From assembly GCF_018691265.1 (NCBI RefSeq), contig NW_024881323.1:25859506-25923505 (forward strand): a stretch of DNA of 64,000 nt, read 5' to 3'. Shown one piece after another: positions 24,658-35,677 of the stretch. Source of the stretch: Tyto alba (lineage: Eukaryota; Chordata; Aves; Strigiformes; Tytonidae). A program made the translations under genes and the position numbers. The notes beneath the pieces were generated by a model, which was not told the origin of the DNA, searched no databases, and saw nothing but the letters and a program-made list of their open reading frames with translations. Position 1 is the stretch's first letter. Every line of letters begins with the position of its first letter.

Positions 24658-25150
24658 GGCGGCGGGCGGAAGGACGTTTGGTCCCGAGCGGCTCCCGTCG
24701 CCCCCAAGATGGCGCCGCCCATCGCGCGTTCCCCCCGCCCTCCGCCGCGCGCTGGGCAGCCGGGCCGGGCCCCCGCCGGGCTCGGGAGGGGACGAGGCCT
24801 GTCCTGGGTCCCGGCGGCGGCAAGTCTCGGCCAAGCGGGAGCCGGACGTTTCCCCTCACACGCTCACCTTCCCCAGGCGCTGCGGGCCCCGAGCCCGCCG
24901 CTCCGCCACGGTGCCTGTCGCGTCAAGTCGCGACAGTCGGAGCTCCCGATCCCGAGCGCCGCTTCCCCCTCAGGTAGGCTGTCAAACGCCAGCCGGCTTA
25001 AGAAGGGTCGGAGGCGTCTGGGACTCTTCTCCAGAGAGGTTTTGTCCAGCAGCCCAGGGACCGGGCCTGGCGGCAAGGCTGGCGGGGGCGGTGGGCGTCT
25101 GAGGGGCTTCGCGGGGAGCCCTCGGCGGCGACAGAAACTTGCCAGCGACG
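24130..25150. promoter_or_regulatory. CpG island, probable bidirectional C1orf131/GNPAT promoter
   Basis: About 1 kb of very GC- and CpG-rich DNA in an otherwise AT-rich window. It contains C1orf131 exons 1-2 on the minus strand and lies upstream of the GNPAT exons on the plus strand, the head-to-head order known in vertebrates. I could not identify GNPAT exon 1; an AG|GTAGGC donor-like site lies at about 24972-24979, but no matching coding start is clear. Long open frames on both strands here reflect the high GC content rather than genes. Confidence 0.8.
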
Positions 25151-25159
25151 ACAAATTCA

Positions 25160-27298
25160 GCCCTAGAAAATGTCACAGCGATGGAGTGGCCGAAGCAGGT
25201 TTTCCTGTGTTACGTGGTGGAAATTACTTCATTGACCTTATTTTTTCCCTGTGGCTCCTATGCCAGCCTCAGATAAGGACATTTGGGTGTGGGTGGTAAC
25301 CCCCTCCCTCCCCGCACCCCCAGTTACATTTGGAGGAGGTGACTGGGGAGAGAGGGAAACAGCTCCTGGTTTTGGCAGAGATTCCCACAGCCCTCTTCTG
25401 TGTCTCCCTGGCTGTATGCTGGTATCCCAAGCGCATCATGAGCATCCTCATTTTGTTGCTTTCAAAGGTTATAGGGAAGCAGAGGAGTTCCAGGATCCTG
25501 CTGTTTTGCTTTTGTACTTCACCAGTGTCACAGTAACAGTGCACGTAACTGAATTTTCTGATGTCAAGGTTTCCAACGGCATATTTTATAAATGTACTCT
25601 CTACCAGTTGGCAACCAAAGCTAGAAGAACAGCTTGGCCATAGGGTGCAAAAGCAGTGTTATTCTTCTTAAGTGGTTGGTAAAGTGTGTGTTTTGGCTTC
25701 CTCTGCGCTGCTTCAAGAGGGCATGAAAATAACTATTGCCATGGAGAGGAATCGGTTGCACTTCAAATCTGGAAGCATCAAATGGGGAGCTGTGGCAGAG
25801 AGGTGACTTAAATTGGCCGTGGCCTTTGCAAAACTCCTGTCACCAGAGCCACGCTGGGGAACAGCTGTAGCAGCGTGGTGACTGCTGATGTGGCTGATGA
25901 TACCGGAGCTGAGTGCTGGGTTTCTTTGTCTGGGTTTTGTGCAGTTGCACATTGCAGGATTTAAACTTTGGTAATTGACATAAATGTTGCTTATATTTTC
26001 TGAGCAATGATTTGTCCAGTACTGATCTAAGTAGGTGTATACTTAGAGCCAACTAATATCTTCCGATGCTATTCTGATCTATCTTTTTTGCTATTACAGA
26101 CCCTAAGGGATTTTTTTTTTCCTGTTTTATTTTTAATCAAGTGGATTGATATGAGGTGTCAGTGGCAACAGATGGCTAATACAAACTATTTCCATTCTTC
26201 TTAACAGTTCTTAGCTTACTTGGCTCTTGCAAAACACCAACTAGCTGAAAGCTGGAAGAAGAAAGTTTGAAAACTAATGCTAGACTATACAGGAAAAAAA
26301 CACATAAAGTTCAAAATTAATATGGGCTTGAGTTTAATACATTGTATAGGATTAGTTTTAACAGTCCCTGGAGAGTTTGTACTGCAGTTATTGTGGGACA
26401 ATTCTCTAAACTACAGTAGTGAAAAGAAAAGTTAGACTATCTACCAAATGTTACTGTTGTAGAAGGATGGTATCCAAATTTGACTCTTATGTGTGGGAAA
26501 AAGAATGTGAGAAGGTCAAACATTACAGTTGGATTTGTGTTCTCTGATAAAACGAAACTGGCTTTTGATACAGTTGAGGCTTGGAAGGATTTTTTGTGGT
26601 TCTTAAGTGGAGATATTCCTGATTTTATGTTTTTGTTTTTTTTGCCAAATTCTTGTCTCGATGAATGGACAGGAACTAAATGTTTGCTCTTATTTTAAAT
26701 GTCAGCTGCTTTGATAGTGTTGCTGGAGTGGCTGTGGTCCACTGGCAGTGAAACCTGACTCCCGCTCGCAAGGTTGAAAACCCAGCTGCTACTGCTGGGT
26801 GTTTTGCTTATCTGTTCCTGGTGTTCTGTGCATTTGCTGGCCAAACTTTCCTCTCAATACCAGAAAAGGTCACTGTAAGAGACCATGAAACAACATGTTT
26901 TATCCTTCATTATCAGACTGGTTCTGCACAGGTTGTTTATAGGGAGAGGAGGCAGAATGAAGGAAAGGGATGCCTGCGTTACCCTTCAAGTGGTGCTGTA
27001 GAGGAAGTCATAAGTGTTTTTATTTTTAGCATCTTCTTCTAATAAATAAGCTTGATCATAACCAATACTTTCATATTTGTGTTTCACGGAGGCTTGCTCC
27101 AGTTGCCTTGCTTGTCTGGTGGCTATTGCTGTTTTGAAGTTGAGAGAAATACGATTTCAGTTTGGAAAGACTGAGGGGTCATTCGTATAAACTGTGGTGT
27201 TATAGGAGATAATAGGAGACTCTCTCCAGCTCAGGGGATGCCTCCTGACTCAAGGGGAAGCATTTTGTCACTGAGATTTCTGCAGCAGGATGGATCCC
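25160..27298. other. GNPAT intron 1 (5' part), no gene recognised
   Basis: Unique-looking sequence between the CpG island and provirus B. Frames are short and lack recognisable domains. Its intronic status is inferred from GNPAT exon 2 at 36.4 kb. Confidence 0.45.
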
Positions 27299-27674
27299 TG
27301 TTATAAATTCAGACCACAATGGATCATAATCCAATTATAATTTTATTAATTATAGCAAGTAGAATATGAGCAAAGACAGCGCTGGACGGCAGGGGAGTCT
27401 GCGCTCCGCCAACTGCCGTACTGATCAGTTCAAACAGTTCCTTTTTATACATTTTTACATCGTGGTTGTCTTTGATCAGTACCCCTTCTGCTTGCACAAG
27501 TATCTGGTTTGTGTAAGCAATTGCGGTTATCTGTCTCACAGGTTATCTTGTCTCACACAAGCGGTGTCTGGCAGCTATTTGCATAAGCAGTTTTTTGTCT
27601 TTTGCCGCCTAACCTTTACATTGAGCTTAACATAAATTTCAATAAACAATACCCTTAGTTCATAGTTTCTTACA
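27299..27674 (-). repeat. Provirus B 3' LTR
   Basis: A 376-base LTR starting TGTAAGAAACTATGAAC and ending TTTATAACA on the minus strand. It is preceded by a polypurine tract (AAAGAAAAAGGGGGGAT). A TATAAAAAGG box and an AATAAA signal are readable. It has two units of the GGTTATCTTGTCTCACA-type U3 repeat. Confidence 0.93.
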
Positions 27675-28388
27675 ATCCCCCCTTTTTCTTTTATCCTATT
27701 ATTGTTTATTAGATGCTACTTTCATTTTCGTCACTGCAAACAAACCTTTTTCCACAATTCCAACATTTATCATAACACTCTCAAGATAATACCTTACAAT
27801 TACAATCATAGTTTTCACGTGGCATAACGCATTCACAACAATCTTTTCCACCAGGAAGCTCCTAATAGATCATCCCACCATTCTGAGTCTAACATTGAGG
27901 GTGTTTTCAGAGCACCATAGGTAAAACAGCTCTTATTCTATCTGCTATGTGCAGTTGTCGCCTTAATGTTTTTGCCGTGTGTTATTTATTCCTTGCTTTG
28001 TTCAGTTAATCCAACAAGTTGTGACCAACATGCAATTTGCTACTACTGTTTCACCTGTTGGTGTTAAGCAAATTCGAGCTGTGTGCCGAACTGCACAGTC
28101 AACCGTACTATCAGACACTCTGTAAACAATAATCAACAATTTATTAGCAAACAAGAACCTGAAATAATTAACTGTATAACAATCCAGCAAAGTCCCACGC
28201 GACACAATCAGAAAGAGAAAAAGTAAGAACCAAAGATATCAGCACTGTCCTTTGGATGTTGTCCTTCGATGTCTTGTTACCCTTACTCACGGGGCGATAG
28301 CGATAGAAAGATAGAAAGAGTCCAAGAACAACAGTCAGTCACACGCCGCGCGGTAACTCCTCTGATCAATAACATTTTCTTCTTTGAA

Positions 28389-28961
28389 CTATAAGTCTGT
28401 TTCCATCACCTCATCAAGGTTTCGAGGGCGTCTTAGTTGTCTTCGTGATCTTGGAGGATTGGGGGGAGGAGGTGATCTCCGACACCAGCCACGAGACATT
28501 CCCTCGCATACCGCGATGGCAACGACAGTCACCACCAATATAATGAAAAATCCCAACAGCAGGCGGCGCACACGGGATCGTCCCCTACTCCCATCTTCCC
28601 AAGATTGCAATCCAGCGGGATCAGTAAGATTAGTGGGATAGTCCAGCCCCAGGCTAGCGGCTTGACCGAGGAAGGTCCAAGTGCGCAATGAGCGGAAGTT
28701 TCTCTTCCACCCAGAATGCCTGTGCTGCCTAGATCTGGGCGGGCCTGGCAGTTGTTTTTGCCATCCGGGTATAGCCGAACTTTCGAGACCCTCCAGCAAC
28801 ACATGCGCTTTGGACTGGGGGCGTGGAAATCCATTTTCCTGCTGCGTATGTGGACCCTGACTCCTGATCCCTACAGACCAGGCAGGTTCGCCACTCGCGC
28901 TCTCACTCTTGTACCTCCGATACCGCGAAAACAATGGAGCGTGCTTATGCATGGGCAGCAA
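28389..28961 (-). CDS. Provirus B downstream membrane-protein frame (unrecognised, 190 codons)
   Basis: An uninterrupted frame between the upstream membrane frame and the 3' LTR. The N-terminal 110 residues are polar and Arg/Ser/Gln-rich. A Trp-rich section with one NLT site follows, then a strongly hydrophobic stretch (LLLGFFIILVVTVVAIAV, about residues 134-151), then a basic, proline-rich tail. A membrane anchor with a cytoplasmic tail at the env 3' position suggests the remnant of a transmembrane subunit. However, I see no CX6CC loop, cleavage site or fusion peptide. It could equally be an env-derived or accessory frame of this family. The long frame may partly be chance. Confidence 0.45.
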   Translation of the reverse strand: MLPMHKHAPLFSRYRRYKSESASGEPAWSVGIRSQGPHTQQENGFPRPQSKAHVLLEGLESSAIPGWQKQLPGPPRSRQHRHSGWKRNFRSLRTWTFLGQAASLGLDYPTNLTDPAGLQSWEDGSRGRSRVRRLLLGFFIILVVTVVAIAVCEGMSRGWCRRSPPPPNPPRSRRQLRRPRNLDEVMETDL

Positions 28962-28962
28962 T

Positions 28963-29409
28963 TTATTGTGCAGCCTTGATGTTGGTAGCCCTCACTTTGT
29001 TTGCCTTTTTACTACATATCTTTTGCCCTTGTAAATGTTCCTCTTTCAAGTACCCATGTAGTTGTATCTGCTTATGTAAACCACCATCTCCTTTGGTTAA
29101 CCATGTTGAAAATTCTGTTATAGGTCTTTTCGGCGGTTTTGGTACTGGCTGTTTTACTTCTGTCACATCTTTTACTTGGATTCTCTTCTTCCCACTAAAA
29201 TATCTCCATCCACCCTTCTGTCTTTGGGAAAGCAAAGCCACTCTGATGTTGGACATAACAGTAAAGCACTTGCTGCACAAATTTGCCACTATTAAAGCAA
29301 ACCATACCAGGATGATTAGCAGAGGTCCGGTATAACATATACTCCCACCTCTCATGCCTATGGGGTTGCAGCCCACAGCTGAGAAAAAGGTCTTCTTGGT
29401 GGCGAGCAC
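28963..29409 (-). CDS. Provirus B upstream membrane-protein frame (unrecognised, 148 codons)
   Basis: An open frame ending one base before the next frame begins. It has a single hydrophobic segment (GPLLIILVWFALIVANL, about residues 28-44) followed by cysteines and a long Lys/Pro-rich tail (PVPKPPKRP near the middle). The layout resembles a single-pass membrane protein with a cytoplasmic tail. I recognise no family. It lies where env would be expected, after integrase, but without an obvious signal peptide or surface domain. An env fragment fused out of frame is the main alternative. Confidence 0.4.
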   Translation of the reverse strand: MLATKKTFFSAVGCNPIGMRGGSICYTGPLLIILVWFALIVANLCSKCFTVMSNIRVALLSQRQKGGWRYFSGKKRIQVKDVTEVKQPVPKPPKRPITEFSTWLTKGDGGLHKQIQLHGYLKEEHLQGQKICSKKANKVRATNIKAAQ

Positions 29410-30201
29410 AGAGGTTAACCCGGTCTTGCCCTCTACTGTTTAACAAATCCGTGTGTTAAGAGTTAGTCAATTCAAGTGCAGCTCCTTTGTAGCCACTTCC
29501 TTTGTTTCTAAGCAAAGCAAAATTTTGGCACTTTCCGATAGTGTCCTCCCATCAACTCTCAGGGACATCACAAATTCTGGGGACTAACCTCTTTTTCCCC
29601 GTAAATCAAGGTTACAGTTCATGCCCCTTCCCTATACAGTTATAAGACAATTTTCTCCATCTGCAAGAAATACCACATCCGGTAACACATTTCACATTCA
29701 CACAAAACCCACGCTTCATGACATCCATACATACACTCGAGACAAGGTATTACCCAATTAGGTTGATTTTCTAGCAATGCCTAATTGACTCCAAAATGCT
29801 CATAATCTCACACTCTGTCATGTCTGTCAGTTAATGCTCGGTAAACGCCAGCTTTTCCCTGACAGTTTTTTTGTTTGGTTTTGTCTGTTTTTTTGTTTTT
29901 GTTTCCTTATACAGCAAGTAAGTAAATGAATAAGTAAATTTTCACAGTGTTACCTCTGAACCCAGTAAAAACCCAGTCAAACCACTGGTTAAGAGTCATT
30001 CAATCCCCTCCTGATGAATTTACTTAGTCCTTTGAGGGTGACTTGTAGTTGGTCAGTTGATGGTACCACAGTCCACTCCTGAGGCTTTTCCACCGGTCCT
30101 TTTCCTCAGGAGGCAAGAGTCCACCCCTTTTCTTTTGTTCGGATCGCTGTCTCGGTGGTCAGCAGCACCTGAAATGGACCTTCCCACTCGGGAGTTAATG
30201 A

Positions 30202-30798
30202 TTAATCTTTCCACACTTTTATCAATACCCAATCACCTGGTTTTACATTGTGGATATTAAAAGCCAATGGTGGTATTTGAGGCAGAAGTCCTTTCTTTCT
30301 TAGTTTCATTAAAGTGTTACCAATTCTTATTACATACTTTCTTACATACTGATCTCCTACTTCAGGGATGACAATATCCCTGTCATTACTCATACATAGT
30401 AATCCAAACATCATTTCATAGGGAGAAATTCCCAGGTCTGTTCGTGGCTGAGTATTGATCCTTAATAAGGCCAACGGCAGGCATTTAATCCAAGACATCT
30501 GAGTCTCAATCATTAACTTAGTCAAGGTTTGTTTTGAAGTTTGATTCATTCTTTCTCCTCTTCCAGAACTCCGAGGATGCCATGGGGTGTGCCATGCCCA
30601 TTCGATCCCTAAGGCTTCAGATAGCTGTTGTATAATTTTTAAAATAAATGTGTTCCTCCGCCCAAGTCTATTCTTTCTATTAATCCATATCTGGGGATAA
30701 TGTTTTCCAGTAACACCTTGGATACCATGCTTGCCATTGCCCTTGGTGTGGGGGATTGCTTCCACCCAATGAGTTAAGTGAGCCACTAATACCAACAA
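30202..30798 (-). pseudogene. pol: Provirus B pol, integrase core and C-terminal part
   Basis: A 198-codon frame matching the second half of a gamma-type integrase: HLTHWVEAIP, then WHTPWHPRSSGRGERMNQ containing the usual catalytic Glu, then PRTDLGISPYEMMFG and a C-terminal PGDWVLIKVW motif. The first catalytic Asp position reads as Ala before HLTHW. The region of the second Asp is scrambled (LGRRNTFI). The zinc module and the link to RNase H are missing or out of frame. DNA strand transfer is therefore not expected. Confidence 0.85.
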
Positions 30799-31250
30799 AT
30801 ACTTCCCTTGTATTTAAGGTAGCTCTGTTAAGTCTACCTGGAGGCTTTGTATGGCTAGCTCCTGTTCCCCAGCCACCTTTTTTTTTTTTTTTTTTTATCT
30901 CATTACCTTTTTGTTCACTTTTTAACAAATCAAACATCGATCAACTAGTTGTTTAGCCACCATATATATATTCCTATACACCCATATTGTCTAAGGAAAT
31001 GATCACAAAGTGATTGCGTTCCCCAATGTATTTTCTAATGTATTAATGACAGAATTTCTCATGATCTTGTTTTGTTTAACATCTGCCTTCCATCTGCTAA
31101 AGTCCATTTTCCTTCTGAATCTTTTCCCCCCTTATTTTTAAGTATATCCTTTTCTTGTTCTGTGAAATTTGGGGCTAAATTCTCATAATCCCCTGGTATT
31201 ATTACCAATAAAACTACCAATGATGATTCTGTAGCTGCTTCTCTGGCTAC

Positions 31251-31727
31251 TTAATCTGCTAAATTATTCCCCCTTATTTCCATTGATGCTCCCCTCTGAT
31301 GTCCTTTCACATGCACAATTGCAATTTCTGTGGGGAGCTTCAGGGCTTCTAAAACTTCTCTGATCAGCCGCTCGTGTACTAGCTCCTTCCCTTTTGTATT
31401 TATAAGCCCTCTTTCTTCCCATATTTTTCCAAATGTGTGGACCACTCCAAATGCATACTTTGAGTCTGTGTACACTGTCCCTTCCTTATCTCTCAAATAT
31501 ACCAATGTCTGTTTTAGGGCATAGAGTTCACAGACTTGTGCTGACCACCCAGCAGGTAATTTCCCCTTTTCAAACACTTCCATCTTCTGCCTCTCGATAA
31601 TTACATAACCCAATATTTTTCCTTCTAGGCATCGAGAGGACCCATCAATAAATAGTTTTTCTCTATAGGGCAAAGGTTTATTTAACAGATCTTCTCTTAT
31701 TTTCGTTTGATAATTTATAAAATCCAA
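31251..31727 (-). pseudogene. pol: Provirus B pol, RNase H domain
   Basis: A 158-codon frame with RNase H motifs in order: KLFIDGSSR (Asp), CELYALKQTL (Glu), GTVYTDSKYAFGVVH (Asp), and a final VKGHQRG ... NNLAD. The domain looks complete. The upstream reverse transcriptase palm is absent, so it now sits just after a protease fragment. Confidence 0.88.
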
Positions 31728-31731
31728 ACAG

Positions 31732-31959
31732 TTATGCTCTGGTTCCTAAATATCCTCCCCGATTCTCCTCCCATAATTCTAGTAATTTAACCACTAGTTT
31801 TCCTTCACCCAGCACCACACCTATTCCTAATTGCACTTGTAAATCTCTACCTAGCAAATTACATCCTACCCCTGGCATTAACAACAAATCATTAACAGCA
31901 TATTGATCTTCCCCTTGTATTAACACATTCTTTATAACTGGGACCAAAAACCCCTTCAC
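31732..31959 (-). pseudogene. pro: Provirus B second protease (C-terminal part)
   Basis: The frame contains a GVGCNLLGRDLQVQLG segment, the typical end of a retropepsin, followed by a short linker. The catalytic DTG part would lie upstream near 32000-32060, where frame breaks occur. It duplicates, in divergent form, the protease at 32808-33425. Confidence 0.75.
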
Positions 31960-32139
31960 CTTTAGCCCCTACAGCCCAAGTTGTATCTTTTACATAATCT
32001 TCCTCCTGGGGTCTTAATTTCAAATTTATCAAGGGCTCTTCTGTTGGTATATCCCCCAGGAGGTAGAGTCCCTGACACCCCTAGTGATTACCACCCTCAT
32101 CCTGTTGGGTTACTTCAAACACCAACAGGTCCCGTATTC

Positions 32140-32741
32140 TCTGGGGGCATTCTTGTTTATAATGCCCCCCCTTCCCACAATGAAAACATTCCCTTGTGAT
32201 TTCCCTAGCCAGTGGTGCCTCTTGGTTCCGCCTTCCCTTTCATTCCCTTGCCTGTTTCAAATTTGTGATTTCCGTCTGAGATTCCTTGTGTTTGTTTCTA
32301 ACAGCTTCTTGTGCAGTTATCATAGTTTTAGCTTTAGTTTTAGCCTCTTCTTCATCCTTCCTAATATCTACTTTCTGTGCTTCTCTCAGGAGTTCCTCCA
32401 GACTTATTATAATGACCTAGAGTCACTCATATCTCTCCTCCGCTCTTGTTCATTCTGATTCCACTGCAGAGGGGTTACAGGGAGTTTCCTTTCCCCGGGT
32501 ATCCCCTGCTGATTTTCTCTCTCCCATATCCACATTCCAACCGTTCTGATCATCTGTCTTTCTTCAGGAGAGAAAAAAATTCCCGTAATCGACTGCATCT
32601 CCTCCCATGTATATATATACTGGGTCCCAAAAATTGATCAGTCTTCTCTGACAGCCCCACAGGGTCCTCTAATAACCTCCTAAATTCATTCTTATACGCC
32701 CTCACTTCTACATTAGTGAGCGGCACATCCACAAATCCCAT
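32140..32741 (-). pseudogene. gag: Provirus B second gag fragment (capsid plus nucleocapsid)
   Basis: The segment encodes capsid sequence (DPVGLSEKTDQFLGPSIY, then a SPEERQMIRTVGMWIW stretch) followed by a CCHC knuckle (C-F-H-C-G-K-G-G-H-Y-K-Q-E-C) near 32150-32190. It is homologous to, but clearly different from, the gag at 33474-34887 in the same provirus and orientation. It is broken into short frames. Its position after the first protease/RT start cannot be part of one normal genome. Confidence 0.85.
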
Positions 32742-32807
32742 CCCCCCTTGAATTCCTGCCGCTGGGACTTCCCCGCAAGGGATTAACCCTAGCCGCCCCG
32801 TGCTCCC

Positions 32808-33425
32808 TTAAACGATTTCCCTTAAATCATGTACGAGCCGATATTTCCCATTTGGTTTCTTTACAGGCAGAATGGGGGTGTTAAAGGGTGACATACAAGG
32901 CTCTAAGATTCCTTGTGCTAATAATCGATCAATTTCTGGTTTTAATCCTCTCCGTCCGTCTAGGGAAATGGGATATTGCTTTACCCTCACAGGTATGTGG
33001 GGTTCAGAAACTTGGATTTTAATCGGTGGGATTTCCAGTCTACTAATTGTGTCCGGAGAGTACCAGACATCGGGGTTAATTTGTTTTTGCTCATCCACGG
33101 TCAAAGGATAAGTAGACACTGTTAGCTCTTGATTTTTCACTTTAATTTCTAATTGTAATTCAACAATTAAATCTCGTCCTAGCAGATTAAATTCTGCTTC
33201 AGGGACGAGCAAGAGTTCACCCATTCCAAATTTATTTTCAGTTTCGAATACCACATTTTTGATTTTGTTTACTTTAAATGGTTCTCCTTTTGCCCCAATT
33301 ACTTGTACTTTTTCCGGGGAAATTTTACATCCCTCAGGTATTTGTTTAATAGTCGATTTTTCAGCCCCAGTGTCTACTAAAAAGGTGAACTCTTGTTTAT
33401 GGGGACCTATTTTTAATTTTATCAA
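32808..33425 (-). pseudogene. pol: Provirus B protease and start of reverse transcriptase
   Basis: A 205-codon frame holds the complete protease (FLVDTGAEKSTI, then FNLLGRDLIVEL) fused to the first part of a gamma-type reverse transcriptase (PVRVKQYPIS, LEPCMSPFNTPILPVKKPNG, YRLVHDLR). It stops there. The palm with YxDD does not follow; a different gag does. The junction is at about 32740-32810. Confidence 0.9.
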
Positions 33426-33473
33426 GGGCTCATGATGACTCCGGTCCCCTAAGATATAGAGCCCCTGGCTCTC

Positions 33474-34887
33474 CTATTCCGTTTTCAATATTTCCTCATC
33501 CCTGATCCTTTCTCTGCAATTCTTCTTTATATGTCCCTTCTTTCCACAGTAAAAACAACATCTCTGTTCCTTCTTTACTACTACGTTCCCTTGTTTCGTT
33601 CCAGCAGATCTGTGTTCACCAGTTCGTCCTTTACGATCCTCTCTGACCGCTGCTACCATCATTTTTACTTGTCGCTTGCTGCTCTCTTCTCTCGCCTTAC
33701 ATAGACTTTCTGAGCTTCTCTCAATAATTCATCCAACCCTCTATTCTGCCAGTCTTCTAACTTTTCAATCTTCTTTCTGATATCTTCCCATGATTTTGCC
33801 ACAAACTGAGTTTTGAGGAGTGCTTGCCCTAAAGGGTCGTCTGGATTTACCCCAGAATACAGCTGAAGGGCTTTCCTCAGTCGTTCCAGCCACTCAGTAG
33901 GGCTCTCATCTTTCTTTTGCATTTCATTAAATGCTTTATTAATATTCTGGCCACAGGGTACTGCTTCTCTAATTCCCTGAATTACTATAGTTCTCAGGTC
34001 CTGCATATGAGTTCTATGCACCGGATCCTGATTATCCCTATTAGGTCTTTGGAGTGGCCATTTAATATCCGCTTGAGGTCCCTGGGCATGTTGAGCATCC
34101 CACAGTCTCATTCCTGCTCGTCTAATCATATCTCTTTCCTCGGTAGTAAATAATTGACCAAGGATAGATTGCATCTCATCCCAAGTATAAAGGTTTGGTC
34201 CAAAAAATTGATTTAATCTTTCTGCCACTCCGAGTGGGTCCTCAATTAAGTTTCCCATCTCGGTTCTTTTAAAATCTCTAGGTCAGCCGAGTTTAGGGGT
34301 ACGGAAATATATCCGATCACGGGTTGAGGTCCCCCCATGGGTATTTCCCTTAGGGGGTACATCTGAGCTGCCCCTTTTTGGCTTCTAGTTACACGTCTAG
34401 GAGGAGGGGGAGACTCTTGTTCCGACTCCGGTGGGGGAGTGGGCGCTCTGGGGACCTCTGGAGGGGCTGTGGGAGCAGGAGGGGAAATGTAAGGAGGGGG
34501 GGTTAGAAGGGTTTCGTCTAACCCTTCCTTCTTTTTCTTTTGTTTAGTTTTTATTTCATTCAGCGGGTAAAGTCTAGCTCCCGTCTTTTTAGCCACTCCC
34601 GCATACTGACTTTCTTCGGGTTAAGGGGTTTTTTATTATTAACCCAGAGATTTAATTGTTGCCTTTATCCAATCTTCTTCTGACCCGCAGACTGGCCAAA
34701 AGACATTTTTAGAAATCTTCTTCCCTCCCCATATCTTAGTACAATATTCTATCATTTTCTGCTTATCTTTCCCTAGTGTTCCAGGGAAATATCTCCAATT
34801 GTCTAAGATATATGCCAGAGGGGTATTCTTAGGTACAGTGGGTACCCTTCCCATGGGAGTCGAAGGCTTGCTGCCCTTCGCCCCCAT
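33474..34887 (-). pseudogene. gag: Provirus B first gag (matrix, PPPY spacer, capsid, nucleocapsid)
   Basis: The start is taken at the ATG of MGAKGSKPS (34885-34887), with Gly-2 as a likely myristoylation site. Matrix runs to 34639. A proline-rich spacer with a PPPY late-budding motif covers 34246-34596. Capsid occupies 33665-34258, including the QGIREAVPCGQ and PTEWLERLRKALQ homology region. Nucleocapsid at 33474-33662 has one C-F-Y-C-G-x-x-G-H-x4-C knuckle and is flanked by basic residues. The order is that of gammaretroviruses. Frame changes separate matrix, spacer, capsid and nucleocapsid, so the polyprotein is not continuous. Confidence 0.88.
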
Positions 34888-35260
34888 CTTCTGGATTATC
34901 CACAAACACACACTCACTTGCTCCCCTTGTTCCTGGCCCAGTCCCTCGCGGGAAATGGGAAACGCAGTACTTAAGGGTCCGCACTCGCTTGGTTCAGTAT
35001 ATCGAACCTCTCATTCGTTATAATCCAGGAAACCCAATCCCGCCCGAACGGTAAACCCGCGAACAAATTCGCAATATACTTACGTCCTGCGTCTTCGTCC
35101 GGACTCCCGTGCACAGAATTTTTATGGGATTTTACCGGTTTCTCCTTTGCTCATTATTCTAGAATTTAGGTTCGTCGGTAAGGATGGGGTGGGCTATCAG
35201 TCGCGGGGCCGCGGATTGCCGCGGGGCGCCTCCCCGGAGGACAGAAGCCCACCGTTCCTT

Positions 35261-35278
35261 ATCCGAGTCACGGCACCA
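35261..35278 (-). other. Provirus B primer-binding site, tRNA-His
   Basis: Minus-strand TGGTGCCGTGACTCGGAT lies a few bases after the 5' LTR terminal CA. It is complementary over 18 bases to the tRNA-His 3' end as I know it. Confidence 0.9.
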
Positions 35279-35282
35279 AAAT

Positions 35283-35677
35283 TGTTATAAATTGAGACCA
35301 CAATGGATCATAATCCAATTATAATTTTATTAATTATAGCAAGTAGAATATGAGCAAAGACAGCGCTGGACGGCAGGGGAGTCTGCGCTCCGCCAACTGC
35401 CGTACTGATCAGTTCAAACAGTTCCTTTTTATACATTTTTACATTCGTGGTTGTCTTTGATCAGTACCCCTTCTGCTTGCACAAGTATCTGGTTTGTGTA
35501 AGCAATTGCGGTTATCTTATCTCACGCGGTCATCTTGTCTCACAGGTTATCTTGTCTCACACAAGCGGTGTCTGGCAGCTATTTGCATAAGCAGTTTTTT
35601 GTCTTTTGCCGCCTAACCTTTACATTGAGCTTAACATAAATTTCAATAAACAATACCCTTAGTTCATAGTTCTTACA
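35283..35677 (-). repeat. Provirus B 5' LTR
   Basis: A 395-base LTR near-identical to the 3' LTR but with three, not two, units of the U3 repeat around 35509-35565. TATA and AATAAA signals are as in the 3' LTR. The primer site follows. Confidence 0.93.

Larger units (their letters stand above)
27299..35677 (-). mobile_element. Provirus B: composite gamma-like (class I) endogenous retrovirus
   Basis: A two-LTR element on the minus strand, antisense to GNPAT, in its first intron. Order in element sense: LTR, His primer site, gag, protease, start of reverse transcriptase, then a second and different gag end with nucleocapsid and protease, then RNase H, integrase, two small membrane-protein frames, polypurine tract and LTR. 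The matrix Gly-2, PPPY late motif, single CCHC knuckle and protease type are gammaretrovirus-like. No YxDD palm survives. Flanking ATCCC (27294-27298 and 35678-35682) may be a 5-base target duplication, but the inner side of the 3' LTR also reads ATCCCC, so the evidence is weak. Confidence 0.93.

Noticed and set aside
23950..25299. A 449-codon plus-strand open frame and several overlapping frames at 24.0-25.2 kb
   Set aside because: They lie in a CpG island where stops are rare. The Pro/Arg/Ala-rich translations follow base composition, and the C1orf131 exons on the other strand explain the constraint.
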